The notes under the pieces: generated by a model
The model's input: only the letters and a program-made list of their open reading frames with translations
Told to the model about the DNA's origin: nothing
The model's database searches: none
From: JBBRNH01 sp038230415
GTDB lineage: Bacteria; Bacteroidota; Bacteroidia; Cytophagales; Spirosomataceae
DNA length: 33,596 nt
Direction: 5' to 3'
NCBI GenBank assembly: GCA_038230415.1
Contig: JBBRNH010000068.1
Coordinates: forward strand, 1-33,596
Shown here: piece by piece, positions 23,003-31,303 of the stretch
Position numbering within the stretch: the first letter of the stretch is position 1
How the letters are laid out: each line of letters begins with the position of its first letter
Program-made: the position numbers and the translations under genes

Positions 23003-23331
23003 CGCATCACAAGGCCATTGTCCAGAAATTAATTGAGGAAATTGCTGCTATGACTCCCTCCGATGAGCAGTCTGAAACGCAAACGATTATAGACAACGAG
23101 CGTGGTCACTATGTACTTTTTTCGGTAGGTTGGGGCAACGAGCTACGCGAATACGTTCCGTTTGTTCATTTAGACGTGCGCGATGATGCCAAAATTCATA
23201 TTCAGCACGACGGTACGGATTTAAAAATAGCGATGTTGCTGGTAGCCGAAGGAATCCAGAAAAGCGACATTGTGCTGGCTTTTCAATCGCCCTTCCGCCG
23301 AAAATTTATTCCTGATTTTGCGCTCTTCTGA
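22990..23331 (+). CDS. xisI: XisI family protein
   Basis: A 113-residue protein that matches the XisI pattern: a short N-terminal helix (HHKAIVQKLIEEIAAM), a beta sheet with IIDNERGHYVLFSVGW and VHLDVRDDAKIHIQHDGT, then the conserved EGIQKSDIVLAFQSPFRRKF and an acidic/hydrophobic tail. XisI is the constant partner of XisH; the 13-nt overlap suggests coupled translation and a stoichiometric complex. In Anabaena it acts with XisH in controlling fdxN-element excision. No target element or XisF-like recombinase is visible here. The beta-barrel gene follows after 31 nt. Confidence 0.9.
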   Translation: MDKLTHHKAIVQKLIEEIAAMTPSDEQSETQTIIDNERGHYVLFSVGWGNELREYVPFVHLDVRDDAKIHIQHDGTDLKIAMLLVAEGIQKSDIVLAFQSPFRRKFIPDFALF

Positions 23332-23362
23332 TACAAACCCAGTAAATCAAACCATTCACGTT

Positions 23363-24091
23363 ATGAAAGTCCTATGTTGTTTTTTAGTGGTTATGTCGTT
23401 GTCTGTTAGCCATTTATTAGCGCAGCCACGTTGGAATGTGGCATTAAAAGCCGGGGCAGGCTGGACGGGTATCTGGCGAACCCAGGATTATCGGTTTCCG
23501 TATCCGCCCAAAGGGGTTAAAGAGCATTTCACTCCAAACATAGGTACGCAGGTTGGTACGCAAATCAGTTACCGGGTTTCGCGTCATTTTGGGCTGGATA
23601 TTGGCCTGGAATACCAGACAATGAAAGACAGATACCAGACCACATATAACAATGGAACTACGTTTTGGTACACAGACTCCCCTCCGACGTATAACACGGC
23701 CCAGCGAATGCAGCTACCGTTTCGGGTTCGGTATCAGTTTACCAGTCAGCCCCGTTCCATGTATTTGGTTGCGGGCGTAATGGCGGCTTATTTGCGTAAC
23801 GTAGAACGGGATTATGCGGGGTACCGGAAATACGTTGTCCCGTTAGATGTAACCAGCAACGAATTGCCCCGTGGCCGCTTCTCACGAGAACAGTTTCCAT
23901 TGTTGGCCGGTGCAGGTATGTCTATTGGCCGACACGTTGCGCTCGAATTAATCTATCAGTACATGAATCAGCCGATGGAATTTTTGGACTTTGACCCAGG
24001 CTCAACAGGTCTTGGCGTTCTTCCGAGTATCTCCTATATGAATCAGGGATTATTCCTTTCGGCCAGTTATCGGTTCAGGAGACTCTACTGA
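23363..24091 (+). CDS. outer-membrane beta-barrel protein
   Basis: A 242-residue protein with a clear signal peptide (MKVLCCFLVVMSLSVSHLLA, cleaved before QPRW) followed by alternating amphipathic strands: WNVALKAGAGWTGIW, FGLDIGLEYQTM, MQLPFRVRYQF, MYLVAGVMAAYL, VALELIYQYMN, and a final LFLSASYRFRRLY with an aromatic near the end. This fits a small Bacteroidota OMP_b-brl / PorT-like barrel of eight to ten strands. ATG 23363 is chosen over a longer frame from 23270 that overlaps xisI and precedes the signal peptide. It sits between xisI and the right repeat, and no own promoter is evident, so it may be read from the xisH promoter. A link between a barrel and XisHI is unexpected. Confidence 0.8.
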   Translation: MKVLCCFLVVMSLSVSHLLAQPRWNVALKAGAGWTGIWRTQDYRFPYPPKGVKEHFTPNIGTQVGTQISYRVSRHFGLDIGLEYQTMKDRYQTTYNNGTTFWYTDSPPTYNTAQRMQLPFRVRYQFTSQPRSMYLVAGVMAAYLRNVERDYAGYRKYVVPLDVTSNELPRGRFSREQFPLLAGAGMSIGRHVALELIYQYMNQPMEFLDFDPGSTGLGVLPSISYMNQGLFLSASYRFRRLY

Positions 24092-24120
24092 ACACAGCAA
24101 CATCCAGCAAATTGATTCAT

Positions 24121-24193
24121 CGAAAAAGCCAGCCCCGAAACAGGACTGGCTTTGTTGTACTCTATTTGTTGGTTGAATTGTAAGGCCTTAAAA
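24121..24193. repeat. 73-bp direct repeat, copy B (right boundary)
   Basis: The second copy of the repeat at 22473-22545, with three differences: G to A inside the terminator stem at 24145, C to A at 24177 and A to G at 24185. Its last six bases are the final TTT codon and TAA stop of the acyl-CoA dehydrogenase gene. Confidence 0.9.
24125..24153. terminator. shared terminator of the beta-barrel and acyl-CoA dehydrogenase genes
   Basis: Same hairpin as 22477-22505, but one stem position is mismatched (GGACTGGCTTT instead of GGGCTGGCTTT), so it is weaker. It serves two converging genes. Confidence 0.75.
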
Positions 24194-26002
24194 AATATAC
24201 TTGTTCTCCTCAATCATGGCTTCGGCTACTTCCCGACGCAGGTTTTTGAGGTTCAGTGGTTCAATCTTCGTGAAGCGTTTCAGGCCCATCAGCATCACCC
24301 GCAGTTCGTCACCTTCGGCAAACGAGGTGATGGCCGCCCGGCCCGCGTTGTTTACTTTCTCAACGGCTTCGTGCAGATACACTACCGCCATGTTTTTCTG
24401 CAACGCCACTGCCGGTTCGCCTTTGATGCCAATAAGTTTTTCGACCCGCAATAGCACCGACTCAGCCGCATACACTTCAATTGCCATGTCGGCAATGTTC
24501 ATCAGGATTTCCTGCTCGGCAGAGAGATTGGTCATGAATTTTTGCACCGCAGCACCGGCCACCATCAGGGCGGCTTTTTTCAGGTTTTTCAAGACCTTTT
24601 TCTCGGCCACGAACAACCCTTCTTCCTCGTCAGTGCCAAAATCGGGGATGCTCATAATCTCTTTGCCGATTGCCATTGCCGGGCGCATCAGGTCAAGTTC
24701 GCCTTTCATGGCCCGTTTCAGGAGCATATCCACCACCAGCATCCGGTTAATTTCGTTGGTGCCTTCAAAAATCCGGTTAATCCGGGCATCGCGGTAGCTG
24801 CGTTCCATGGGCGCGTCGGCAGAGTAGCCCATGCCGCCGTAAATCTGAACGCCCTCATCCACCACGTAATCGAGCGTTTCGGAGCCGTGAACCTTAATCA
24901 TGGCGCACTCGATGGCAAACTGCTCTAAGGCTTTCAACTTGGCCGAAACGTCGGTATCGCCCTGCTCTTTGAGGTCTTCGATCAGGTCGTCAATATTCTG
25001 TCCGGCACGATAACTCGCTGTTTCAGAAGCATATACTTTGATTGCCATCTCGGCCAGTTTGTGCTTGATGGCACCAAACTGAGCAATCGGCGTTTTGAAC
25101 TGCTTGCGTTCGTTGGCGTATTGCACGGCCTGATTAATGACCTGCTTGGCCCCGCCCACCGTTGCCGCGCCGAGTTTGATACGCCCGATGTTGAGGATGT
25201 TCACGGCAATTTTGAAGCCGTTACCCCGGTCAGAGAGCAGGTTTTCGGCGGGAACTTTGCAATCGGTAAAGAAAACCTGCCGGGTATCAGAGCCTTTGAT
25301 GCCGAGTTTATGCTCCGGCTCGTTCATCGTGATGCCTTCGTAAGACTTCTCCACAATGAACGCTGATAGGTTTTTGTCAGCAACGCCATTTTCGTCCACA
25401 ATCTTGGCGAAAACGATGAACAGGTCGGCGAAACCGCCGTTGGTTATCCACATTTTCTGGCCCGTAATGGTGTAGAATTTACCATCGTCGGTCAGTTTGG
25501 CTTTGGTCTTGCCGGAGTTAGCATCTGAACCAGAATCGGGTTCAGTCAGGCAGTAGGCAGATTTCCACTCGCCCGATGCCAGTAACGGCAGGTATTTGGC
25601 TTTTTGCTCTTCGTTGCCATAATACACAATTGGCAAGGTGCCGATGCCGGTGTGCGCCGACAACGCAACCGAAAACGAATGACCCGCGCCGGTTGCTTCG
25701 GCCACCAGCATCGAGGTGTTGAAGTTCATGCCGAAACCGCCGTATTCTTCGGGTACGCCCGTTCCGAGCAAGCCGAGTTCACCGGCCTTGTCCATCAATG
25801 ACGACATCAGGGCGGGTGATTTGGCCTGGTCAATTTCGGCCACGCGGGGCCAGATTTCGCGGGCCAGAAACTCGCGGCACGTAGCCGCCATCATCTGTTG
25901 TTCTTCCGTAAACTCCTCAGGGATAAACACCTGATTGGCTTCGGTTTCTTTAATCAAAAATTCACCGCCTTTAATCGAGGCTTTGTTTTCTGTGGCTACC
26001 AT
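24188..26002 (-). CDS. acyl-CoA dehydrogenase, long form
   Basis: A 604-residue FAD enzyme that introduces the alpha-beta double bond into acyl-CoA in beta-oxidation. The first ~420 residues are the standard fold: N-terminal helices (EEFTEEQQMMAATCREFLA), LGTGVPEEYGGFGMN, the FAD/substrate segment YCLTEPDSGSDANSGKTKA, and KMWITNGGFADLFIVFAK, then QIYGGMGYSADAPMERSYRD and the catalytic base E413 in FEGTNEI. About 180 further helical residues follow, as in VLCAD/ACAD9-type enzymes. Chain-length preference cannot be read here. It ends inside direct-repeat copy B (last residues NKYIF). The promoter lies between two matching palindromes, so it is probably controlled by a ligand-responsive repressor. 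Confidence 0.95.
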   Translation of the reverse strand: MVATENKASIKGGEFLIKETEANQVFIPEEFTEEQQMMAATCREFLAREIWPRVAEIDQAKSPALMSSLMDKAGELGLLGTGVPEEYGGFGMNFNTSMLVAEATGAGHSFSVALSAHTGIGTLPIVYYGNEEQKAKYLPLLASGEWKSAYCLTEPDSGSDANSGKTKAKLTDDGKFYTITGQKMWITNGGFADLFIVFAKIVDENGVADKNLSAFIVEKSYEGITMNEPEHKLGIKGSDTRQVFFTDCKVPAENLLSDRGNGFKIAVNILNIGRIKLGAATVGGAKQVINQAVQYANERKQFKTPIAQFGAIKHKLAEMAIKVYASETASYRAGQNIDDLIEDLKEQGDTDVSAKLKALEQFAIECAMIKVHGSETLDYVVDEGVQIYGGMGYSADAPMERSYRDARINRIFEGTNEINRMLVVDMLLKRAMKGELDLMRPAMAIGKEIMSIPDFGTDEEEGLFVAEKKVLKNLKKAALMVAGAAVQKFMTNLSAEQEILMNIADMAIEVYAAESVLLRVEKLIGIKGEPAVALQKNMAVVYLHEAVEKVNNAGRAAITSFAEGDELRVMLMGLKRFTKIEPLNLKNLRREVAEAMIEENKYIF

Positions 26003-26013
26003 ATCCTGAATTG

Positions 26014-26074
26014 TTATGCTTGCATACTAATTTGATGCAAAATAACAGTCCCAAAAAATAGTATGCAAGCATAC
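26014..26074 (-). promoter_or_regulatory. promoter flanked by two identical operators
   Basis: Operator 1 (26014-26027) and operator 2 (26061-26074, GTATGCAAGCATAC, a perfect 6-2-6 palindrome) share 15 bases in opposite orientation (26015-26029 and 26059-26073), centres 47 bp apart. On the - strand a TTG within operator 2 (26066-26068), 20 nt and TTATTTTG (26038-26045) form a near-consensus promoter, and operator 1 falls just downstream of the expected start site. A TetR-type repressor is the likely binder; its gene is not in the window. Confidence 0.65.
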
Positions 26075-26112
26075 GGTTCTATTATTTTTAGGGAGGAAAG
26101 CACTGTCACGTA

Positions 26113-26223
26113 GAAGCCCATCGCTAAAAAAACGACGGGCTTCCGATATACCAACAAGTGATGCAGATTTATAACCTGGCAGACTCAGGTTTGATAGGTA
26201 ATGCGTTGTTTTTCAACGCATTA
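26113..26223. repeat. two hairpins in the gene-free stretch 26003-26315
   Basis: First hairpin: GAAGCCCATC (26113-26122) against GACGGGCTTC (26134-26143), one mismatch, with an A-rich loop. Second: TAATGCGTTG (26199-26208) against CAACGCATTA (26214-26223), perfect 10-bp arms and a TTTTT loop. Either may end the PSD1 gene transcript coming from 26316, though neither has a clear - strand T-tail. Apart from these and the operators, I see nothing else in 26003-26315. Confidence 0.55.
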
Positions 26224-26315
26224 GATACGCAATAGATGATTTCTGAGGTAAAATTGGTCTAAGCCATGTTTTGGATTGGTTTACTGAGCCAATTCAGGCA
26301 AAACCTCCCCGGCTC

Positions 26316-29078
26316 TCACTCCTTCGTAATCACCTCATCCAAATTCAGCATCGTGTTGGCCGTAACGGTCAGGGCGGCCAGCGCGGGCGTTGCTTTTGGG
26401 TCATTCAACAGCTTCTTCGCGTCAATGGGGTGTTGCCGGTAGTTGGCTTCGGTCTGGCGATAGAGCCGGGTCAGCACGGCGAGTTTTTGGCGTTCGATGG
26501 GGCGGCCCATCACGCGCCTGAAACCGGCCTGAATCTGTGCGTCGGGCGTAGTACCGCGTTCGGCCATAAACTGTGCTAACCGGCTGGCGGCTTCTACATA
26601 CACCGGGTCGTTGAGCGTGACCAATGCCTGCAACGGCGTGTTGGTGCGGATGCGCCTGACCTGGCAAAACTCGCGGCTGGGGCTGTCAAACGTAATCATA
26701 GACGGATAGGGCGAGGTGCGTTTCCAGTAGGTGTACATGGCCCGGCGGTGCTTGTCGTCACCGACGCTGGGTACCCACGTGGCCCCGTCGTAGGGCGACG
26801 ACCAGATGCCGTCTGGCTGGGGCGGCTTCACGCTTGGCCCATACATTTTGCGGCTCAACAGCCCGCTCACGGCTAATGCCTGATCCCGAACCTGCTCGGC
26901 AGAGAGCCGGACTCGCGGCCCCCGCGCCAGCCATTTGTTTGCCGGGTCGGCGGCAACAAGCGCGGGGTTCACGTCTGACCGTTGGCGGTAGGTGGCCGAC
27001 AGCACAATCCGTTTCAGGAGGGCTTTCATACGCCAGTGGTCTTGCTCTTGAAACGTAACAGCCAGCCAGTCAAGCAGTTCGCGGTGGGTGGGCTGGATAC
27101 CCTGCGTACCAAAATCCTCGGCGGTTTCTACGATGCCCATGCCAAACAGTTGCTCCCAGATACGGTTTACGGCCACCCGCGCCGTGAGCGGATGGTTTCG
27201 GTCGGTCATCCACCGGGCCAGACCAAGCCGGTTTTTGGGCATTGGTTGACCGTCGCCATCGCGGGTCATAGCCGGGAGTGATTTTGGTACGTCGGGCTGC
27301 ACCCGTTGCTTTTTTACGAGCCAGTTACCCCGGTCAAAAACGTTGCTTGTTCGGGCTAAATCGCCGGAGGCTTCGAGCATCACCGGCACCACGTCGGGGT
27401 CGGTGTTGAGCAGGGCAACCAGTTCAGTATCAGCGTTGCCGGGCAGCGCGGCCCGGAACGAAACCCACTTAATCATGGTCCATTCGGTGGGTTTTTTTGG
27501 CGAATCCATTGCCATAAACAAGTCGTGTTTGCCAACGAGCATCGGTATGGTAAGCACCTGCACCGAATCCGTCCAGCCGTTGCCGGTCTTTGGCACGGGC
27601 TTAATCAGCAGCACCGGCCCCGTCGGGCTATCTTGCCGGAGGGTCAGCACGGCATCGGGCGCGTTGGTTCCCCAGGCGATAAACAGCCTGTTTTTGCCCG
27701 TCATGGTTACGCCTTTGATCCGGGCCGACCCGCCGTGCGAAACGCCGAACCACTTCGCGTCGATAAGCGAGGCTTTAACGTATTCATCAAAATCGTGCGA
27801 GTTGATTTTCGGCTCCGTCAACCGGGCCATTTGCTCTACATCGTGCAGGGCGGCTTGTCGTTGTTTGGGATTAACCGTCTGATTACCAACCCATTTTTTG
27901 AGGTTGACGAGTTTGAGCGAATCAGCCCCGGCATAAAACCGGAGGGTCGGCGTTTCGGTGGTTACGTCTTCGTCGCGGGTGTTGTTAAAAAACGCGAGGT
28001 ATTTGTAATATTCCTCGTGCCGAAACGGGTCGTATGGATGGGTGTGGCACTGCACACAGGCAAAGGTGGTTCCCTGAAAAACGTCCCAGGTGGTGCTGAC
28101 CCGATCCATGACCGCTGCCGTGCGGAACTCCTCGTCCTGCGTACCGCCTTCGTCGTTGGTCATGGTGTTGCGGTGGAAAGCCGTTGCCGTAAAATCCGCG
28201 TCGGTCGCGTTGGGCAGTAGATCACCGGCCAATTGTTCGGTCAAAAACTGATTGTAGGGTTTATCGCTGTTGAACGCCCGGATAAGCCAGTCGCGGTATC
28301 GCCACATTTTGCGTCCGGGGTCACGTTCATAGCCTTTGGTGTCAGAATACCGGGCGAGGTCAAGCCACATCCCGGCCCATTTTTCGCCGTAAGCGGGCGA
28401 GGCTAAGAGTTTATCAACAGCTTTTTCGTAGGCATTCGGCGACTTATCAGCCAGAAAATCAGTGGTCTCCTGCCCGGTTGGTGGTAATCCCGTGAGGTCG
28501 AGTGAAACCCGGCGCAACAACGTAGCGGGGTCGGCTTCGGGCGAGAATCTCAGGTTGTTTTCCCGTAATTTCTGGATTACGAAGTGGTCAATTTCGGTTA
28601 GGGCCCAGTCGGTTTCGTCGGATTTTGCCAGGCCGATACGGCTCCAGAACGTGCCGATTTTAGGTACGTCGGGCAGGGTGGGCGTTTGGTAAGCCCAGTG
28701 GTCGCCCCAGTTTGCACCCTGGTTAACCCATTTCTTGAGCAGCTCGATTTCATCGGCTTTGAGCGGGTCTTTGCCGTAGGGCATCCGTTCGTCGGGGTCG
28801 GTGAGGGTGAGCCGCCGGATAATATCGCTGTGTTTGGCATCGCCGGGGACAATGCCGCGCTTGCCCGATTTGCCCGCACCGTAGGCTTCTTCTTTGAATA
28901 ACAGCGAATAATTAGCCGTTTTTTTGACCCCGCCATGACACGCAATGCAATTTTTGTTCAGAATCGGTTTGATCTGGGTATTAAAGTCCACCGTCTCCTC
29001 AAACACGCCCAGCCACGAGAACGACGACAGAGCGACAACCGCCCCCAAACCTGCCAGTGCAATCAGTTTTGGTTTCAT
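26316..29078 (-). CDS. PSCyt1/DUF1549/DUF1553 (PSD1) cytochrome-like protein
   Basis: A 920-residue exported protein with an N-terminal membrane/signal segment (about 4-24). The first domain is a planctomycete-type cytochrome C domain with CIACH (C44, C47, H48), followed by the acidic MPYGKDPLKADEIELLKKW motif that usually ends it. DUF1549 follows (DHFVIQKLRENNLRFSPEAD, DLTGLPPTGQE), with a second CVQCH at C341-H345, and then PSD1/DUF1553 at the C-terminus (NRIWEQLFGMGIVETAEDFG, TPLQALVTLNDPVYVEAASRL). The architecture is best known from Planctomycetes and also occurs in Cytophagales; its reaction is unknown. Its usual partner, a DUF1501 protein, is not in the window. It lies downstream of the acetoacetyl-CoA synthetase gene with a 71-nt gap, with no functional link evident. 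Confidence 0.92.
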   Translation of the reverse strand: MKPKLIALAGLGAVVALSSFSWLGVFEETVDFNTQIKPILNKNCIACHGGVKKTANYSLLFKEEAYGAGKSGKRGIVPGDAKHSDIIRRLTLTDPDERMPYGKDPLKADEIELLKKWVNQGANWGDHWAYQTPTLPDVPKIGTFWSRIGLAKSDETDWALTEIDHFVIQKLRENNLRFSPEADPATLLRRVSLDLTGLPPTGQETTDFLADKSPNAYEKAVDKLLASPAYGEKWAGMWLDLARYSDTKGYERDPGRKMWRYRDWLIRAFNSDKPYNQFLTEQLAGDLLPNATDADFTATAFHRNTMTNDEGGTQDEEFRTAAVMDRVSTTWDVFQGTTFACVQCHTHPYDPFRHEEYYKYLAFFNNTRDEDVTTETPTLRFYAGADSLKLVNLKKWVGNQTVNPKQRQAALHDVEQMARLTEPKINSHDFDEYVKASLIDAKWFGVSHGGSARIKGVTMTGKNRLFIAWGTNAPDAVLTLRQDSPTGPVLLIKPVPKTGNGWTDSVQVLTIPMLVGKHDLFMAMDSPKKPTEWTMIKWVSFRAALPGNADTELVALLNTDPDVVPVMLEASGDLARTSNVFDRGNWLVKKQRVQPDVPKSLPAMTRDGDGQPMPKNRLGLARWMTDRNHPLTARVAVNRIWEQLFGMGIVETAEDFGTQGIQPTHRELLDWLAVTFQEQDHWRMKALLKRIVLSATYRQRSDVNPALVAADPANKWLARGPRVRLSAEQVRDQALAVSGLLSRKMYGPSVKPPQPDGIWSSPYDGATWVPSVGDDKHRRAMYTYWKRTSPYPSMITFDSPSREFCQVRRIRTNTPLQALVTLNDPVYVEAASRLAQFMAERGTTPDAQIQAGFRRVMGRPIERQKLAVLTRLYRQTEANYRQHPIDAKKLLNDPKATPALAALTVTANTMLNLDEVITKE

Positions 29079-29149
29079 AGGTGTAAGAACGTAGAATTCA
29101 GGATTTTATCCCCATCTGAATAGCGAATTTACGCGATTTTCTGAATCTT

Positions 29150-31141
29150 TCACGCCCCCTGCCACTGAACAAATACCCGCAGTGATTCCGGGTTTCGCAT
29201 GGTGTCGGGGCTGGCAACGGTGGCGGGGGCATCGCCGGCCAGGATTTTCTTGACCGGCAGTTCCATCTTTTTGCCGCTGATGGTGTACGGAATTTCCGGC
29301 ACCTGAAACACGGCATCCGGCACGTGGCGCGGGCTGAACTGACTCCGCAAGGCCTGTTTTATCTCGGCAACGAGCGCGTCAGTCAGGGTTTGTCCTTCGC
29401 GCAGCACCACAAACAGCGGCATAAAATACTGCCCGCCGGGGCGTTCGACACCCACCACCAAACTGTCAGTTACGTTGGGCAGGCTGTCAACGGCGCGGTA
29501 AATCTCGGCGGTGCCAATGCGCACCCCGTCGCGGTTGAGGGTGGCATCGGAGCGTCCGTAGATAATCACGGTTTTGTTGGGCGTAATCTGAATATAATCG
29601 CCGTGCCGCCAGACGTTGGGGCCGTAGGTGTCGAAATAACTGGCCCGGTAGCGGGTGTTACTGGTCGGGCTGTTGTTGTGCGGGCCATCATCCCAAAAAT
29701 AAATCGGCATCGAGGGCATGGGCTCCAGAATTACCATCTCACCGAGTTGGCCGCGCACGGGCCGTCCATCGTCACCAAAAGCTTCGACGCGGCATCCCAG
29801 CAGCCGCGTCTGGATTTCGCCTTCGTAAACGGGCAACATCGGGCAGCCGCCCACGAACCCGCTGCATACGTCGGTGCCGCCACTGAGCGAGATAAGCCAG
29901 ACATCATTCTTGACCGATTCATAGACCCACCGAAACCCTTCCGGCGGCAATGGCGAACCCGTCGAACCAATTGTCCGCAGCATCGGTAGTGACTGATTCT
30001 CAATTGGTTTCAGCCCCGCTTTCATGCACGATAGAAAATAAGCCGCCCCCCCGCCAAAATGATTGACGCGGGTCATGGCGGCTAAGTTCCAGAGAACATT
30101 CAGGTCAGGATAGCCCGGCGAGCCGTCATACAGCACAAGCGTGGCCCCGGTCAGCATCGCGCCGAGGGCGTAGTTCCAAATCATCCAGCCCGTTGTCGAG
30201 TACCAGAAATAACGGTCGCCGGGCCGCACGTCCTGATGCAGAGCCAGGGCTTTGAGGTGTTCGAGGAGACAGCCGCCAACGGAGTGGGTGATTGCTTTGG
30301 GCTTGCCGGTTGTGCCGGACGAATACAGCACCCAAATCGGATGCTCAAACGGTACGGGCTTGAATTCAAGCCCGTTGTTGGGGCCGGGGGCGGGAGTTTT
30401 CAGAACATCGGCCCAGGCTGTGGTTTTGTCGGCGTGGCTGTCGGGATTCAGATACGGCACCCAAACCACGTGTTTCACCGAGGGCAGACTGCCGCGCAAC
30501 TGCCGCATGGCCGTTGTTTTATCGAGAGCGTTGCCGTTGTAGGTATAGCCATCAGCCACAATCAACACCTTCGGTTCAATCTGCCGGAACCGTTCGGTAA
30601 TACTGGCCGTGCCAAAATCGGGCGACGCGCTTGACCATACCGCGCCGAGGGCATTGGTTGCCAGAAAGGCCACGATGGCTTCGGGAATATTAGGCAGCAC
30701 CGCCACCACGCGGTCGCCGGGTTTTACGCCCGCCAGCCGCAGCCAGGCCAGCACAGCCGCTACCTGCCGTTCGAGGGTGGCCCAGGATATTTCGGTTGGG
30801 TAGGGTTGCCGTTCCGAGGCAAACACAAGGGCGGGGCGTTGGGTGGTTTTGTGCCGGAAAATATGCTCGGCGTAGTTGAGCGTAGCCCCCCTGAACCACT
30901 GCGTCCCGATCATGCCCTGCGCCGGTTTTTCAACAATGTGGCGGTAGGGCGTGTCGGCCTGAACGTCGAAGAACTGGTAAATACTTTCCCAAAACGCTTC
31001 CAGGTCCGTCACCGACCAATCCCAGAGGTCGTCATAATCGCGGAAATACAGCCCTTTCTTGACAAAAAGCCAGTTCAGGTATTTTTTGAGTTGCGATTGT
31101 TCGATGAACGCACGACTCGGCTTCCAGAGTGAGGTTGACAT
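29150..31141 (-). CDS. acetoacetyl-CoA synthetase
   Basis: A 663-residue ANL-superfamily ligase that activates acetoacetate to acetoacetyl-CoA with ATP. The start at ATG 31141 (MSTSLWKPS) removes 19 unlikely residues from the longer frame. Key motifs: the P-loop LYSSGTTGKPKAITHS, YFWYSTTGWMIWNY, the acetoacetyl-CoA synthetase type LSGGTDVCSGFVGG (about 440), GRSDATLNRDGVRIGTAE and the C-terminal ISGKKMELPVKKIL with the catalytic lysine. Length and the WDWSVTDLEAFWESIYQFF N-terminus fit AACS rather than acetyl-CoA synthetase (about 650). It fits the beta-oxidation theme of the nearby acyl-CoA dehydrogenase but is not visibly in one operon with it. Divergent from rluB. Confidence 0.94.
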   Translation of the reverse strand: MSTSLWKPSRAFIEQSQLKKYLNWLFVKKGLYFRDYDDLWDWSVTDLEAFWESIYQFFDVQADTPYRHIVEKPAQGMIGTQWFRGATLNYAEHIFRHKTTQRPALVFASERQPYPTEISWATLERQVAAVLAWLRLAGVKPGDRVVAVLPNIPEAIVAFLATNALGAVWSSASPDFGTASITERFRQIEPKVLIVADGYTYNGNALDKTTAMRQLRGSLPSVKHVVWVPYLNPDSHADKTTAWADVLKTPAPGPNNGLEFKPVPFEHPIWVLYSSGTTGKPKAITHSVGGCLLEHLKALALHQDVRPGDRYFWYSTTGWMIWNYALGAMLTGATLVLYDGSPGYPDLNVLWNLAAMTRVNHFGGGAAYFLSCMKAGLKPIENQSLPMLRTIGSTGSPLPPEGFRWVYESVKNDVWLISLSGGTDVCSGFVGGCPMLPVYEGEIQTRLLGCRVEAFGDDGRPVRGQLGEMVILEPMPSMPIYFWDDGPHNNSPTSNTRYRASYFDTYGPNVWRHGDYIQITPNKTVIIYGRSDATLNRDGVRIGTAEIYRAVDSLPNVTDSLVVGVERPGGQYFMPLFVVLREGQTLTDALVAEIKQALRSQFSPRHVPDAVFQVPEIPYTISGKKMELPVKKILAGDAPATVASPDTMRNPESLRVFVQWQGA

Positions 31142-31210
31142 AGAGAAGGGTTTGAGGGCGAAAATACGGCATCGGTTGGCCCGCACGAAAAACAGCACGA
31201 ATAAAACCAG

Positions 31211-31218
31211 TATATTTG
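31211..31218 (+). promoter_or_regulatory. rluB -7 element
   Basis: TATATTTG followed by CA matches TAnnTTTG. It lies 85 nt before the ATG at 31304, implying a leader of roughly 80 nt. No standard -33 element is seen. Confidence 0.5.
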
Positions 31219-31303
31219 CATCCTTTTTGTGAGCAAAAACACAAACACGCTGACAGTCAGAGGCTATTTTATTCAGATACAGTAGTGATTACTGCACATT
31301 TCC

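Larger units (their letters stand above)
22473..24193. mobile_element. candidate insertion: xisHI-OMP cassette with direct-repeat ends
   Basis: The three genes xisH, xisI and an outer-membrane beta-barrel occupy the space between two 73-bp direct repeats at 22473-22545 and 24121-24193. The right repeat overlaps the last two codons and the stop of the acyl-CoA dehydrogenase gene. Recombination between the repeats would remove 1648 bp and leave sucB and the dehydrogenase converging on one terminator. No recombinase is inside. The repeats could instead be a dispersed terminator unit. Confidence 0.4.

Noticed and set aside
22589..23331. Calling xisHI an active fdxN-type excision system
   Set aside because: No XisF-type recombinase, nif genes or element core sites are visible; the name reflects family only.
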